DNA of 64,000 bases from Acidobacteriota bacterium. GTDB taxonomy: Bacteria > Acidobacteriota > Thermoanaerobaculia > Gp7-AA8. This document shows, piece by piece, positions 1 to 9,793 of the stretch. The stretch is taken from contig JAJPHC010000041.1 in the NCBI GenBank assembly GCA_021325515.1, forward strand, positions 1-64,000, read 5' to 3'. How positions within the stretch are numbered: the stretch's first letter is position 1; each line of letters starts with the position of its first letter. Under the pieces are notes generated by a model. The model was not told where the DNA came from, ran no database searches, and saw only the letters and a program-made list of their open reading frames with translations. Both the position numbers and the translations under genes were made by a program.

Positions 1-156
1 GCTCAGGATGAACGACGGCGCCGCCAGAAGCGTTCATCGGAAGCAAAGCCTGAAGGACGCGAAGCGCGGCGCCTTGGTTGATCCTTCGCTACGCTCAGGA
101 TGAACGAAACTCGCTACGCTCAGGATGAACGAAACTCGCTTCGCTCGGGATGAACT
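1..156. repeat. REP-like cluster with 25-bp tandem units
   Basis: A 25-bp unit containing CGCTCAGGATGAACGAAAC starts at 86 and 111, with a diverged partial third copy at 136. Another partial copy is at 1-14. TTGGTTGATCC at 74-84 precedes the tandem copies. The same TTGGTTGATCC...CGCTCAGGATG combination returns at 41504-41532, so this is a dispersed family. No gene is visible here, and the transporter start is placed after the array. Confidence 0.75.
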
Positions 157-178
157 GCAGCGGGATAAACTGAACCCC

Positions 179-1363
179 ATGTCCCCCCAATGGCGTGCTC
201 TCTTCGCCGCGCAAGCAGGCTGGATGCTCGACGCCATGGACTTCCTTCTCTTCACGTTTGCCGTGACGTCGATCCAGAAGGAGTTCGGTCTCACCTCGGC
301 GACGATGGGGCTGCTGACGAGCGTCGCGCTGATTGCGGGCGCGATCGGCGGAGTCGCGTTCGGCTCGCTCGCCGATCGCATCGGCCGCGTGCGCGCGATG
401 TCCATCAGTATCCTTCTCTATTCGTTCGCCACCGCCGGCCTCGCAACATCGCATGCACTGTGGCAACTCATCGCGTGGCGTCTCCTCGTCGGCCTCGGGA
501 TGGGGGGCGAGTGGACCTGCGGTTCGGTGCTCGTCGCCGAGACGTGGCCGCCGGAACATCGCGGAAAGGCGATGGGCATCATGCAGTCGGGCTGGGCGAT
601 CGGCGCTCTCTTCGCGGCGGGCATCGCCGCACTCGTCCTCGAACCGTACGGGTGGCGCGTGCTCTTTCTCATCGGCGCGCTCCCTGCCGTCGCCGCCTTT
701 TTCATCCGCCGTGGAATCGAAGAGCCGAAGATCTGGCGCGAGCGCAAAGAGTCTGCGCGCCTCGCGGAGATCTTCAGCGGAGCACTGATCCGGCGGACAC
801 TGCTCGCGACTGCGGTCGCGAGCTCCGTGCTCGTTGCCTACTGGGGCCTCACGTCGTGGCTGCCGGCGTTTCTCGCGTCGCCGGTCGCGAAGGGCGGCGC
901 CGGGCTGACGCTGACGAAAGGCGCGAGCTGGCTGATGATCCTGCAGGCCGGCGCGTTTTGCGGCTACATCTCATTCGGCTGGATCGCCGATCGCATCGGA
1001 CGCCGCCTTTCGTTCACGCTCTTCATGATCGGCGCAACGATCTGCGTGCCGCTGTTTGCGTTTGGCGCGCGCTCGCCGTGGACGCTGCTCGTCATCGGCC
1101 CGCTCGTCGGCTACTTCGGACACGGTTACTTCTCGGTGTTCGGTGCGATGCTTGCCGAGCTGTTTCCGACTGGCATCCGCGCGACTGCGCAGGGCTTCTG
1201 CTACAACTTCGGCCGCGTCGTCTCGGCCGCGGCGCCATACACGATCGGCGCTGCCGCCGCGACTTACGGATTGGCGATTCCTCTCGCGGCGAGCGCCGCA
1301 TTCTTCGCGCTCGGCGGCGCACTCATCTGGCTGCTGCCGGAGACGAAAGGGACCGCGCTGTGA
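179..1363 (+). CDS. MFS transporter, sialate/aromatic-acid symporter type
   Basis: A 394-aa integral membrane protein of the major facilitator superfamily with about 12 hydrophobic segments. The loop signature GSLADRIGRVRA lies after the second segment and a second copy, GWIADRIGRR, in the C-terminal half. The early FDxxDF-like stretch (DAMDFLLFTF) and the PETKG end are typical of the metabolite:H+ symporter group that includes carboxylate and sialate carriers. The ATG at 179 is preferred over an in-frame ATG at 125, because the extra 18 residues would be coded by the upstream repeat. The stop overlaps the next gene by 4 nt (GTGA), so this carrier may import a substrate related to 5-oxoproline or another carboxylate. 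Substrate is not known. Confidence 0.8.
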   Translation: MSPQWRALFAAQAGWMLDAMDFLLFTFAVTSIQKEFGLTSATMGLLTSVALIAGAIGGVAFGSLADRIGRVRAMSISILLYSFATAGLATSHALWQLIAWRLLVGLGMGGEWTCGSVLVAETWPPEHRGKAMGIMQSGWAIGALFAAGIAALVLEPYGWRVLFLIGALPAVAAFFIRRGIEEPKIWRERKESARLAEIFSGALIRRTLLATAVASSVLVAYWGLTSWLPAFLASPVAKGGAGLTLTKGASWLMILQAGAFCGYISFGWIADRIGRRLSFTLFMIGATICVPLFAFGARSPWTLLVIGPLVGYFGHGYFSVFGAMLAELFPTGIRATAQGFCYNFGRVVSAAAPYTIGAAAATYGLAIPLAASAAFFALGGALIWLLPETKGTAL

Positions 1364-2040
1364 TCAATCTCTCGGCGGACCTCGGTGAAGGTGCGGCGGA
1401 TGAGGAAGAGATCTGGCCGCTCATCCGAAGCGCCAACGTCGCGTGCGGAGGCCACACCGGCGACGAGGCGTCGATGCGCCATGCGGCGATGCGGGCGCGC
1501 CAGTTCGGTGTGCGCCTCGGTGCACATCCCTCCTATCCCGATCGCGCCAGCTTCGGGCGCGTGACGATGGCGATCACGCACGACGGGCTTCGCCAATCGC
1601 TGCGGCAGCAGATCGACGCGCTCGCGGCTAACGCTCCGTTGCACCACGTGAAGCCTCATGGAGCGTTGTACAACGATGCGCATCGCGATCGCGAGCTCGC
1701 GGAGATCGTGATCGGCGTGCTGGATGGTCTGGCGATCGTCTGCGCGGACGCGTCACAGATGGCGCTCGCCGCACGCGCGCGTGGAGTGCGCGTCATCCGA
1801 GAAGCCTTCGCCGACCGTCGCTACGAGCCGGACGGATCGCTGATGTCGCGCAAGCTCGCCGGCTCGCTGCTGACGGTCGCCGAGGCCGTCGAACAGGTGC
1901 AGTTGCTGATGCGAAGCGGTCAGGTCATCGCGCGCAACGGCGCGCGGATCGAGATCCTCTTCGACACGATCTGCATCCACGCCGATATGGAGCAGGCAGC
2001 GGAGCGGCTCCGGGCGATCCGGTCCGCGATTGACAAATAA
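1360..2040 (+). CDS. pxpA: 5-oxoprolinase subunit A (LamB/YcsF family)
   Basis: A 226-aa cytoplasmic protein of the LamB/YcsF family. PxpA acts with PxpB and PxpC in ATP-dependent opening of 5-oxoproline to glutamate. Family motifs are clear: NLSADLGEG at the N-terminus, SANVACGGHTGD, LGAHPSYPD and HVKPHGALYN. The GTG start at 1360 overlaps the transporter stop (GTGA), which implies translational coupling. PxpB and PxpC are not adjacent, as they usually are, but occur as one fused gene at 49623-50951. Length is slightly below the usual 240-255 aa, with no motif missing. Confidence 0.88.
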   Translation: MINLSADLGEGAADEEEIWPLIRSANVACGGHTGDEASMRHAAMRARQFGVRLGAHPSYPDRASFGRVTMAITHDGLRQSLRQQIDALAANAPLHHVKPHGALYNDAHRDRELAEIVIGVLDGLAIVCADASQMALAARARGVRVIREAFADRRYEPDGSLMSRKLAGSLLTVAEAVEQVQLLMRSGQVIARNGARIEILFDTICIHADMEQAAERLRAIRSAIDK

Positions 2041-2082
2041 CCGGCAATCGGCGACCATACGCGACCCCATCCAACCCATTGC

Positions 2083-2158
2083 TGTGGTGTAGCTCAGTTG
2101 GTAGAGCGCCTGATTGTTAATCAGGTGGTCGCTGGTTCGAATCCAGCCGCCACAGCCA
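2083..2158 (+). tRNA. tRNA-Asn (GTT)
   Basis: A complete cloverleaf of 76 nt with an encoded CCA. The acceptor stem TGTGGTG pairs with CGCCACA (one G-U), the anticodon stem CCTGA/TCAGG encloses loop TTGTTAA with anticodon GTT at 2116-2118, and the T arm is GCTGG-TTCGAAT-CCAGC. A near-copy of its anticodon arm occurs at 2227-2242. Confidence 0.97.
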
Positions 2159-2226
2159 ATTTAACTTCCGCAAGAAGACCTTACAGTCCACTCCCTCTTC
2201 GCTCAGAAGTGGGAACGATTGCAACG

Positions 2227-2242
2227 GATTGTTAGTCAGGTG
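2227..2242 (+). repeat. partial copy of tRNA-Asn anticodon arm
   Basis: GATTGTTAGTCAGGTG matches tRNA-Asn positions 2112-2127 in 15 of 16 bases. It lies 69 nt downstream of the tRNA and covers the end of the next gene. Such a partial tRNA copy can be a remnant attachment site, but no integrase or second boundary is visible. Confidence 0.35.
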
Positions 2243-2442
2243 CGTGTTCTCCGCCCGTTCCTCCATGCCACCAAACCCAGACATCCGATGGTGATGCCGA
2301 GAAAGACGCCGCGGACGCCCTCGATCAGGTCAGGGTGAAAGTGCGGATACATGCGGATAGGAACGGATAGGAGAAAAAAGATCAGCAGCGAGAGATTGCC
2401 AAAGAAGAACGGTTTTTTCGTTTCCGCGTTCTGAACGCACAT
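2236..2442 (-). CDS. small two-helix membrane protein
   Basis: A 68-aa hypothetical protein. It has a polar N-terminus, a hydrophobic segment (NLSLLIFFLLSVPIRMY) and a second one (GVFLGITIGCLGLVAW), ending in a basic tail. It is the last gene of a three-gene minus-strand cassette behind an XRE regulator, with 19 nt separating it from the preceding small gene. Nothing in it points to an enzyme. The cassette is richer in A+T than its surroundings, which suggests acquisition. Confidence 0.55.
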   Translation of the reverse strand: MCVQNAETKKPFFFGNLSLLIFFLLSVPIRMYPHFHPDLIEGVRGVFLGITIGCLGLVAWRNGRRTRT

Positions 2443-2461
2443 GCTCGTTTCCTTTGAATGG

Positions 2462-2665
2462 TTAGTCTGTGAGGCGGTAATACAGCATGAAACCCTGTTT
2501 GACGATCGCCATCGTCAGGATGATCGAGAAGAGATCCCATCTCCACTGGTGATCGGCGAAGTAGTGGAAGAGGAAAAAGCCACCGCAGAGGAGTCCGCCC
2601 GCGACGCTGGCAATGCTCGTAGCACGCAAGCGGTGAGTGAGAAATCGCTCATCGAGCAGAGTCAT
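2462..2665 (-). CDS. small membrane protein next to XRE regulator
   Basis: A 67-aa hypothetical protein with two predicted membrane segments (about residues 17-36 and 44-62). Its start is 3 nt after the stop of the upstream regulator, so the two are almost certainly co-transcribed. Small XRE regulators followed by one or two short membrane proteins are common in bacteria. In some cases the membrane protein modulates the regulator, but that is not shown here. Confidence 0.6.
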   Translation of the reverse strand: MTLLDERFLTHRLRATSIASVAGGLLCGGFFLFHYFADHQWRWDLFSIILTMAIVKQGFMLYYRLTD

Positions 2666-2668
2666 GAT

Positions 2669-2869
2669 TTAGTCCTCCAACTTGAAGATGTCATCTGTCG
2701 TGACCTCGAACGCGCGGGCAAAGAGAAGGGCCAGCTCGAGACTCGGCACATATCGATTCCGCTCGATCGAGTTGATGCTTTGCCGGGACACGCCGACTGC
2801 TTCGGCGAGCTCCTGCTGCGTCCAGCCGCGAGCATCGCGAAACTCTTTGACGCGGTTCCGGATGGCCAT
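2669..2869 (-). CDS. XRE-family transcriptional regulator
   Basis: A 66-aa protein that is essentially one Cro/C1-type helix-turn-helix. Helices 2-3 read TQQELAEAVGVSRQSINSIE, followed by the usual SLELALLFARAF stretch, as in the YozG/short XRE group. It heads an operon with two small membrane proteins. A promoter with 17-nt spacing and two similar inverted motifs lie directly upstream (2870-2910), which suggests autoregulation. The -10 box is so close to the ATG that the mRNA may be leaderless, and no Shine-Dalgarno sequence is visible. Confidence 0.85.
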   Translation of the reverse strand: MAIRNRVKEFRDARGWTQQELAEAVGVSRQSINSIERNRYVPSLELALLFARAFEVTTDDIFKLED

Positions 2870-2910
2870 GACAAGTTCACTTTACATCTGGTTCGGCGAG
2901 ATGTCAAGTT
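2870..2910 (-). promoter_or_regulatory. promoter and paired operators of the XRE cassette
   Basis: On the minus strand TTGACA (2907-2902), a 17-nt spacer and TAAAGT (2884-2879) form a good sigma-70-type promoter. Two copies of AAG-N2-AACTTG (AAGCTAACTTG, AAGTGAACTTG) overlap the -35 and the -10 boxes. Each is a partial palindrome (CAAG...CTTG, AAGT..ACTT), suitable for a small dimeric XRE repressor. The predicted transcript would start about 3 nt before the ATG. Confidence 0.6.
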
Positions 2911-2998
2911 AGCTTGTCATGTTCGATCCGAATTCTGCGGACCGTGTGAGTGGATCGTGGGACCCGATCGTAAAGCGCAGCGTGCGCGCAGGACCAAA

Positions 2999-3550
2999 TC
3001 AAACCTCGGATTTGCCGCTGCCATGCTGATGGGCTTCGAGCGCTTTCGGCCTGTTCAACTCTTCACCGTTCAGCCAGCGTGCGAGGTAGCTGCTCAGTGA
3101 CTCTTCTTCAGGCAGGAACAAGTCGTTGCCCTCTTCCTCATCGCTGCCGTAGAAGTTTGGGATGTATCTCTGCAGCGCGCCGCCGGCAAAGTCGAGGCAG
3201 GTGAAGCTCCCGCACCCCCAGTCGACGAGTGGAGTCAGCCATTTGGGCCATGATTCATCCTGTTGTTCCAGAACCTTGTAGAACTGCACCAGATCGAGGT
3301 CCAAAGCGTTCTTGTGACCACTGCCGATCCCGAGCATTCCGAAACCTGGGCCGAATCCGCCATTTCCGACTTCGAGATAGATCCGGCGAAGCAGTTCTGG
3401 GAAGGTGCGTTCCAATTGAATCTCTGCGTTTTCTAACTCCTGCGCGGAGGCAACTGGAGCGATCTTCTGCGGAAATGCGACTCGCACCCGCGGCTTCCTG
3501 AACCAAGTCTTCAGTCGGTTCAGAGACTCGATCATCTCGTCATCTGACAT
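2999..3550 (-). CDS. SMI1/KNR4 (SUKH) family protein
   Basis: A 183-aa protein with the SUKH fold. After an N-terminal helix it has the pattern of acidic helix, LRRIYLEVGNGGFGPGFGML, then FYKVLEQ and a C-terminal SSYLARWLNGE. Bacterial SUKH proteins are often immunity proteins for secreted polymorphic toxins. No toxin, WXG or Rhs gene is near, so it is either a solitary immunity gene or a household SMI1 protein. A possible -10 (TACAAT) lies about 30 nt upstream of the ATG. It belongs to the more A+T-rich segment after tRNA-Asn. Confidence 0.75.
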   Translation of the reverse strand: MSDDEMIESLNRLKTWFRKPRVRVAFPQKIAPVASAQELENAEIQLERTFPELLRRIYLEVGNGGFGPGFGMLGIGSGHKNALDLDLVQFYKVLEQQDESWPKWLTPLVDWGCGSFTCLDFAGGALQRYIPNFYGSDEEEGNDLFLPEEESLSSYLARWLNGEELNRPKALEAHQHGSGKSEV

Positions 3551-3724
3551 GCAATCGGGACATCTTTTGTGGATTCGCGAATTGTACCGGTAGCTGGACC
3601 TGGAACTTCGTCCTGAGCCCGGACGCCCCGCGGCGCTGCCGAAGGGCGATGTGCGTGAACGGCCCTCTATCGCCGAACGCTGTTCGCCAACCGCGTGTTG
3701 TATGAGTGAAGGACTGACGACCGC

Positions 3725-4171
3725 ATGCGAATCGTTTTCAAGTTACTCCCGCCGGCATTTCTGCCTCTCCTGGCCGTTCGCGTTGGCGCGGGCACGATCG
3801 ACCCCGCCGTTCTCGCCGTGCGAGAGGCGGCATGGAAGGCCTGGTTCGCGGGAGACGAAACCGTGCTTCGCGCGATGCTGCCTGATGATTTCCTCGCTCT
3901 CGGCACAGACGGCGAAGAAGTTCATGACCTCGAGAAGACAATCGCAGCATCTCGGGATTTCAAGAAATCCGGAGGAAAGCTCATTTCGCTCACCTTTCCC
4001 GAGACGCACGCGCAGACGTTCGGCGATGTCGTGATTTTCTACGGAACGTTCGACGCGAAGATCGAATCGGCAGGAAAGCAGTCGCCGTTCAAGGGACGCC
4101 TTACCGAGGTCTTCGTGAAGCGCAATGGCAGGTGGTACCACCCGGGTTGGCACCTCGACGCTACCCAGTAG
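3725..4171 (+). CDS. secreted SnoaL/NTF2-like protein (DUF4440 type)
   Basis: A 148-aa protein with a signal peptide (about residues 1-22) followed by a SnoaL/NTF2-like cone fold. The pattern REAAWKAWFAGDETVLRAML near the N-terminus and VFVKRNGRWYHPGWH at the end are typical of DUF4440 proteins. The fold binds small hydrophobic ligands or acts as a light enzyme, and no specific substrate can be read. It stands alone between a SUKH gene on the other strand and an ECF sigma gene. Confidence 0.65.
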   Translation: MRIVFKLLPPAFLPLLAVRVGAGTIDPAVLAVREAAWKAWFAGDETVLRAMLPDDFLALGTDGEEVHDLEKTIAASRDFKKSGGKLISLTFPETHAQTFGDVVIFYGTFDAKIESAGKQSPFKGRLTEVFVKRNGRWYHPGWHLDATQ

Positions 4172-4378
4172 CAGAAGCTGGTACGGGTTCAACAAATTTT
4201 CGAACTCCGCGAAATCCTGTCCGCCGGGCGGCATCGAATGACGTATGAACTGCAGCCGCGCGACCGGTGGCTCATGGCTGAGCCATCCATGAGCGCCGCC
4301 TCTTTTCACATTTCTTCATCCTTCGCGGATAATTTCGTGATCATCCGAAGAGACACTCCGTCCGTCAGGAGACGGAGC

Positions 4379-4993
4379 ATGTTCATGAACACCCCATCGC
4401 GTCAGGAACGGCCCGGTGGCGACAATCTCGTCGCCCGCCTGCGAAGCGGCGATGGCAGTGCGTTCGAGATGCTCGTGCGCACGCAGACGCCGGCGCTGCT
4501 TCGCGTCGCGCGGCGCTTTATGCATTCCGAAGAGGATGCGAGAGACGCTCTGCAGGACGCGTTCATCTCCGCCTTCAGGTCCATCGGTGCGTTCGAGGAG
4601 TCGGCGCAGATCTCCACGTGGCTGCATCGCATCGTGATCAACGCCTGCCTCATGAGGCTGCGCACGCAGCGCAGACATCCGGAAGAAGACATCGAAAAGT
4701 ACCTGCCGAAGTTTCTGGAAGACGGACATCAGGCCGAGCCGAGCGCTCCCTGGTGCGAAACTGCGGAAACCGTGCTGCAGCGAACGGAGTTGTGCGGCCT
4801 CGTCCGCCGTTGCATCGAACAGTTGCCCGATACGTATCGCGTGGTTCTGCTTCTCCGCGACATCGAGGAGTTGCCGACCGAAGACGTCGCGCAGATGCTC
4901 GGCGTCACACCCAACGCCGTGAAAATCAGATTGCACCGCGGACGGCAGGCGCTGCGTGCGCTGCTCGATCCGCACATGAGGGATATTGCCTGA
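4379..4993 (+). CDS. ECF-type RNA polymerase sigma factor
   Basis: A 204-aa sigma-70 family protein. Region 2 contains EEDARDALQDAFISAFRSI with the STWLHRIVINACLM continuation, and region 4 contains LPDTYRVVLLLRDIEELPTE followed by the GVTPNAVKIRLHRGRQALR recognition helix. The ATG at 4379 is chosen because AGGAGACGGAG precedes it, and a longer reading from 4238 adds unrelated residues. The next gene overlaps in TGATG and encodes a zinc-finger anti-sigma factor, giving the classic co-expressed pair that responds to an envelope or redox signal. The target regulon is not visible. Confidence 0.92.
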   Translation: MFMNTPSRQERPGGDNLVARLRSGDGSAFEMLVRTQTPALLRVARRFMHSEEDARDALQDAFISAFRSIGAFEESAQISTWLHRIVINACLMRLRTQRRHPEEDIEKYLPKFLEDGHQAEPSAPWCETAETVLQRTELCGLVRRCIEQLPDTYRVVLLLRDIEELPTEDVAQMLGVTPNAVKIRLHRGRQALRALLDPHMRDIA

Positions 4994-5244
4994 TGGCTGA
5001 TCGCCCTTATCTGCCATGCACGGAGATCATCGGCTTTCTCGCCGACTATCTCGACGGCGAGCTGTCGCCCGAGCGGAAGCTCGAGTTCGAACGGCATCTC
5101 GCGGTCTGCCCTTCGTGCGTGGCCTACCTCGAGACGTATCGCGAGACGATCCGCATGGCGCGCGCGACGACGAACGGCCCGCGGATTCCGATCGACGACG
5201 CGCCCGAGGATTTGATCAGGGCGATCCTGTCCGTCGTGAAGTAA
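4993..5244 (+). CDS. zinc-finger anti-sigma factor (HC2 type)
   Basis: An 83-aa cytoplasmic protein with the anti-sigma zinc finger. ERHLAVCPSC gives the H-x3-C-x2-C cluster, preceded by FLADYLDGELSPE, the usual helix. There is no membrane segment, so this is a soluble anti-sigma factor, perhaps sensing redox state or metal rather than an envelope signal. It overlaps the sigma gene by 1 nt (TGATG). Its 3' end overlaps the convergent small membrane protein gene by 29 nt. Confidence 0.88.
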   Translation: MADRPYLPCTEIIGFLADYLDGELSPERKLEFERHLAVCPSCVAYLETYRETIRMARATTNGPRIPIDDAPEDLIRAILSVVK

Positions 5245-5479
5245 CGCGATCCGCCATCCAGATCAGCGAGCGGAGAATCGCCGCCCAGACGAAGACGTTC
5301 AGCGTGATGAGCAGAATCGTGACGATCGCCTGACCTGTGTGTGTGAGCTCGGCGAAGCCGCCGTGATCGAACGTGTCGAAGACGAAGATCGACGGCCACG
5401 CGGGCCAGACGGAATGCGCGAACCAGGCGTAGATCGTGATCGCGAGACCGGCCAGCGACGACAGGAATCCGCGGCTCAT
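5216..5479 (-). CDS. small membrane protein of unknown function
   Basis: An 87-aa protein with two hydrophobic segments (about residues 6-24 and 48-74) and a basic C-terminus. It starts inside the end of the upstream SDR gene (ATGA overlap), so it is translated from the same mRNA. No family recognised. Confidence 0.55.
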   Translation of the reverse strand: MSRGFLSSLAGLAITIYAWFAHSVWPAWPSIFVFDTFDHGGFAELTHTGQAIVTILLITLNVFVWAAILRSLIWMADRVTSRRTGSP

Positions 5480-6111
5480 GACGCCTTCAGCGGAATGAGC
5501 GCGCCGGTGATGCTGGCCGCGCCATCAGAAAGCAGGAACTCGACGGTATCCGCCACGCGATCCAGCGAAACGAGCTTCGCGTCGGGCATCGCCTTGCGCA
5601 TCGCCGGCGTCTCGAGCGACCCCGGAAGGAGTGCGTTCACAGTGATGCCGGTTCCCGCGAGCTCGGCGGCGGAGAGCTCGATGAGCGTATTCAGTCCGGT
5701 TTTCGAAATCGTGTATGCCGCCGCGCTCGCAGGCTTCGTCATCGTCGCCTCCGAGCTGATCGCGATGATGCGTCCGGGACGATCGCGCTTCATCCGCGCG
5801 AGCGTCTCGCGCACGACGAGGAACGAGCTCGTGAGATTCAGCCCGATCATCTTCTGCCAGGTTTCGGTTGCCGTCTCCGACACACTGCCGCCGGCGTAGC
5901 CGCCCGCGAGGTGGACGAGGCCGTATGGATCGTCGATCTGTTCGATCGCGGCGCGAATACTCCCCTCATCGTTGAGATCGGCTTTGATCCCTTCCGCCTG
6001 TTCGGGAAGCGTCGAGTGATAAAGAAGGATGCAGCGGTATGTTCGCGCAAGTCTGCGCACGACAGTCTCGCCGAGCCCCCCGGTGCCGCCGGTGACGATG
6101 AGCGTCTTCAT
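5476..6111 (-). CDS. short-chain dehydrogenase/reductase
   Basis: A 211-aa SDR of the classical type. TGGTGGLG near the N-terminus is the NAD(P)-binding glycine motif, NLTSSF and AISSEA contain the Asn and Ser of the catalytic set, and YTISKTG provides the Tyr and Lys. It is short for the family, and the usual NNAG stretch is replaced by HLAGG. The substrate is not predictable. It is followed by an overlapping small membrane protein. A large inverted pair of 41-bp repeats separates it from clpB, upstream on the same strand. Confidence 0.85.
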   Translation of the reverse strand: MKTLIVTGGTGGLGETVVRRLARTYRCILLYHSTLPEQAEGIKADLNDEGSIRAAIEQIDDPYGLVHLAGGYAGGSVSETATETWQKMIGLNLTSSFLVVRETLARMKRDRPGRIIAISSEATMTKPASAAAYTISKTGLNTLIELSAAELAGTGITVNALLPGSLETPAMRKAMPDAKLVSLDRVADTVEFLLSDGAASITGALIPLKAS

Positions 6112-6127
6112 CCCCCCAGTCTACGAG

Positions 6128-6228
6128 TTAAGTTGGTTTTCGGGGGTCACACCTGGAAAATCAACTTAACTGGCCGGAGTTGGCAGGAAATTAAGTTGAT
6201 TTTCCAGGTGTGACCCCCGAAAACCAAC

Positions 6229-6231
<3 letters not shown>
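6128..6231. repeat. inverted pair of 41-42-bp REP elements
   Basis: Copy 1 (6128-6169) and copy 2 (6191-6231) are inverted and essentially perfect, 21 nt apart, so the RNA can fold into a hairpin with roughly 40-bp arms. Each element is itself imperfectly palindromic: TTAAGTTGGTTTTC at one end, GAAAATCAACTTAA at the other, with GGGGGTCACACC inside. The TAA stop of clpB lies in the edge of copy 2. A third copy is at 57423-57463. No transposase lies nearby. Confidence 0.95.
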
Positions 6232-8853
<2,622 letters not shown>

Positions 8854-8865
8854 GGTTTGCCTCGC

Positions 8866-8886
8866 ATTGAGTCAACTAGACTCACA
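8866..8886 (-). promoter_or_regulatory. HAIR-like operator (HspR box) upstream of clpB
   Basis: The top strand reads ATTGAGT-N7-ACTCACA, with TGAGT and ACTCA as exact inverted arms. The HspR-associated inverted repeat is CTTGAGT-N7-ACTCAAG, so 11 of 14 arm positions match with the exact spacing. It starts 13 nt upstream of the clpB ATG, a place where bound repressor would block transcription. Confidence 0.65.
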
Positions 8887-8950
8887 TTGCTAAACCGGCA
8901 ATATTTGCCACGAATTCCTTAGGTGCAAACTCTGTCCCCTCTGAGAGGGG

Positions 8951-9706
8951 CTAGGGTTGGCTCGCCAGCCACTCCTTCCGCACGCGGCGCCGCGCGCGAG
9001 CCATTCTTACGATCGCCCCGATGAGTCCTGCGAACACGAGGAACATCGCGACACTCACGATGACCGCAATTCGCTTCTCCTCGGGCGTGCGCTCCGGAAG
9101 AGACTCCGTGAGGGCAACGGCGAAGTAGGCGATTCCGACGAACATCGTGATGAGCATCCGCCTCACGGAGTGCTTCGTCTCGTACAGCTCGAATTCGTTG
9201 AGCTCCAGCTTCCCGCGTTGCCGGTACGCGTGATGGTAGAGCGCGGTGAACACGCCGAATACCGCGGTGTAACCCGTGGCGAAGATGATGAAGATCCACT
9301 TGCGATGCTCGGGCAGCACGACGCGCACGAGCCCGTGGGCCGTCTCGATCATCCCGTGCATGTGAACGTCGGTGAGCAACACGCCGAAGAGAAACTTCAG
9401 CGGATAGACGAAGAACAGCACCGTAAAGAGCAGCACGAGATTCAGCAGCACGGTGACGCGATCTTCGAGACCGTAGCGCCGGAAGAACGTGTACTGCGCA
9501 TGCCAGATGCTGGCGAGCGCCACGAATGTGACGACGAACGAGCCAAAGCCGCGCATCGTCTCCAGCAGTTCCGCCGACGTCCGCGGCACTTCCAGCGAGA
9601 CGATCAGCAGCGTCACTGCGAATCCGAATACTGCGTCGCTGAATCCCTCGATCCGTGAGACTTCGTGGCTGCGCCAGCGAAACCCATCGACCGGTTCGTG
9701 CTTCAT
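8951..9706 (-). CDS. TMEM175-family potassium channel (DUF1211)
   Basis: A 251-aa membrane protein with about six hydrophobic segments. The first carries RIEGFSDAVFGFAVTLLIV, the R-x3-FSD signature of bacterial TMEM175 channels, followed by SLEVP. The second half holds further segments but no second FSD motif, as in bacterial members that assemble as tetramers. The ATG at 9706 is preferred because GGAAGGG lies just upstream; an in-frame ATG at 9724 is possible. It is divergent from the fumarase operon, and the promoter region between contains a perfect 20-bp palindrome. Confidence 0.85.
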   Translation of the reverse strand: MKHEPVDGFRWRSHEVSRIEGFSDAVFGFAVTLLIVSLEVPRTSAELLETMRGFGSFVVTFVALASIWHAQYTFFRRYGLEDRVTVLLNLVLLFTVLFFVYPLKFLFGVLLTDVHMHGMIETAHGLVRVVLPEHRKWIFIIFATGYTAVFGVFTALYHHAYRQRGKLELNEFELYETKHSVRRMLITMFVGIAYFAVALTESLPERTPEEKRIAVIVSVAMFLVFAGLIGAIVRMARARRRVRKEWLASQP

Positions 9707-9743
9707 CAACCCTTCCCGCAGCATCAGGGGGTGATGATAGCGC

Positions 9744-9772
9744 TTGCGACGTAATGGATTACGTCGTATAGA
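9744..9772 (+). promoter_or_regulatory. fumarase promoter with 20-bp palindromic operator
   Basis: TTGCGA (9744-9749), a 17-nt spacer and TATAGA (9767-9772) form a promoter about 22 nt before the ATG. The spacer is almost filled by CGACGTAATGGATTACGTCG (9747-9766), a perfect 8-4-8 inverted repeat. A regulator bound there would block RNA polymerase. On the other strand TATACG overlaps the same -10 and could serve the divergent channel gene. Confidence 0.65.
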
Positions 9773-9793
9773 TCGCCCGTTGGAGATCACTGC

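Noticed and set aside
2160-3600. Prophage or integrative element
   Set aside because: No integrase, no second boundary, and only one partial tRNA copy.
3600-3655. Another repeat relative (TCCTGAGC ... GCCGAAGGGCGATG)
   Set aside because: Resembles the REP arms only in part; too diverged for a feature.
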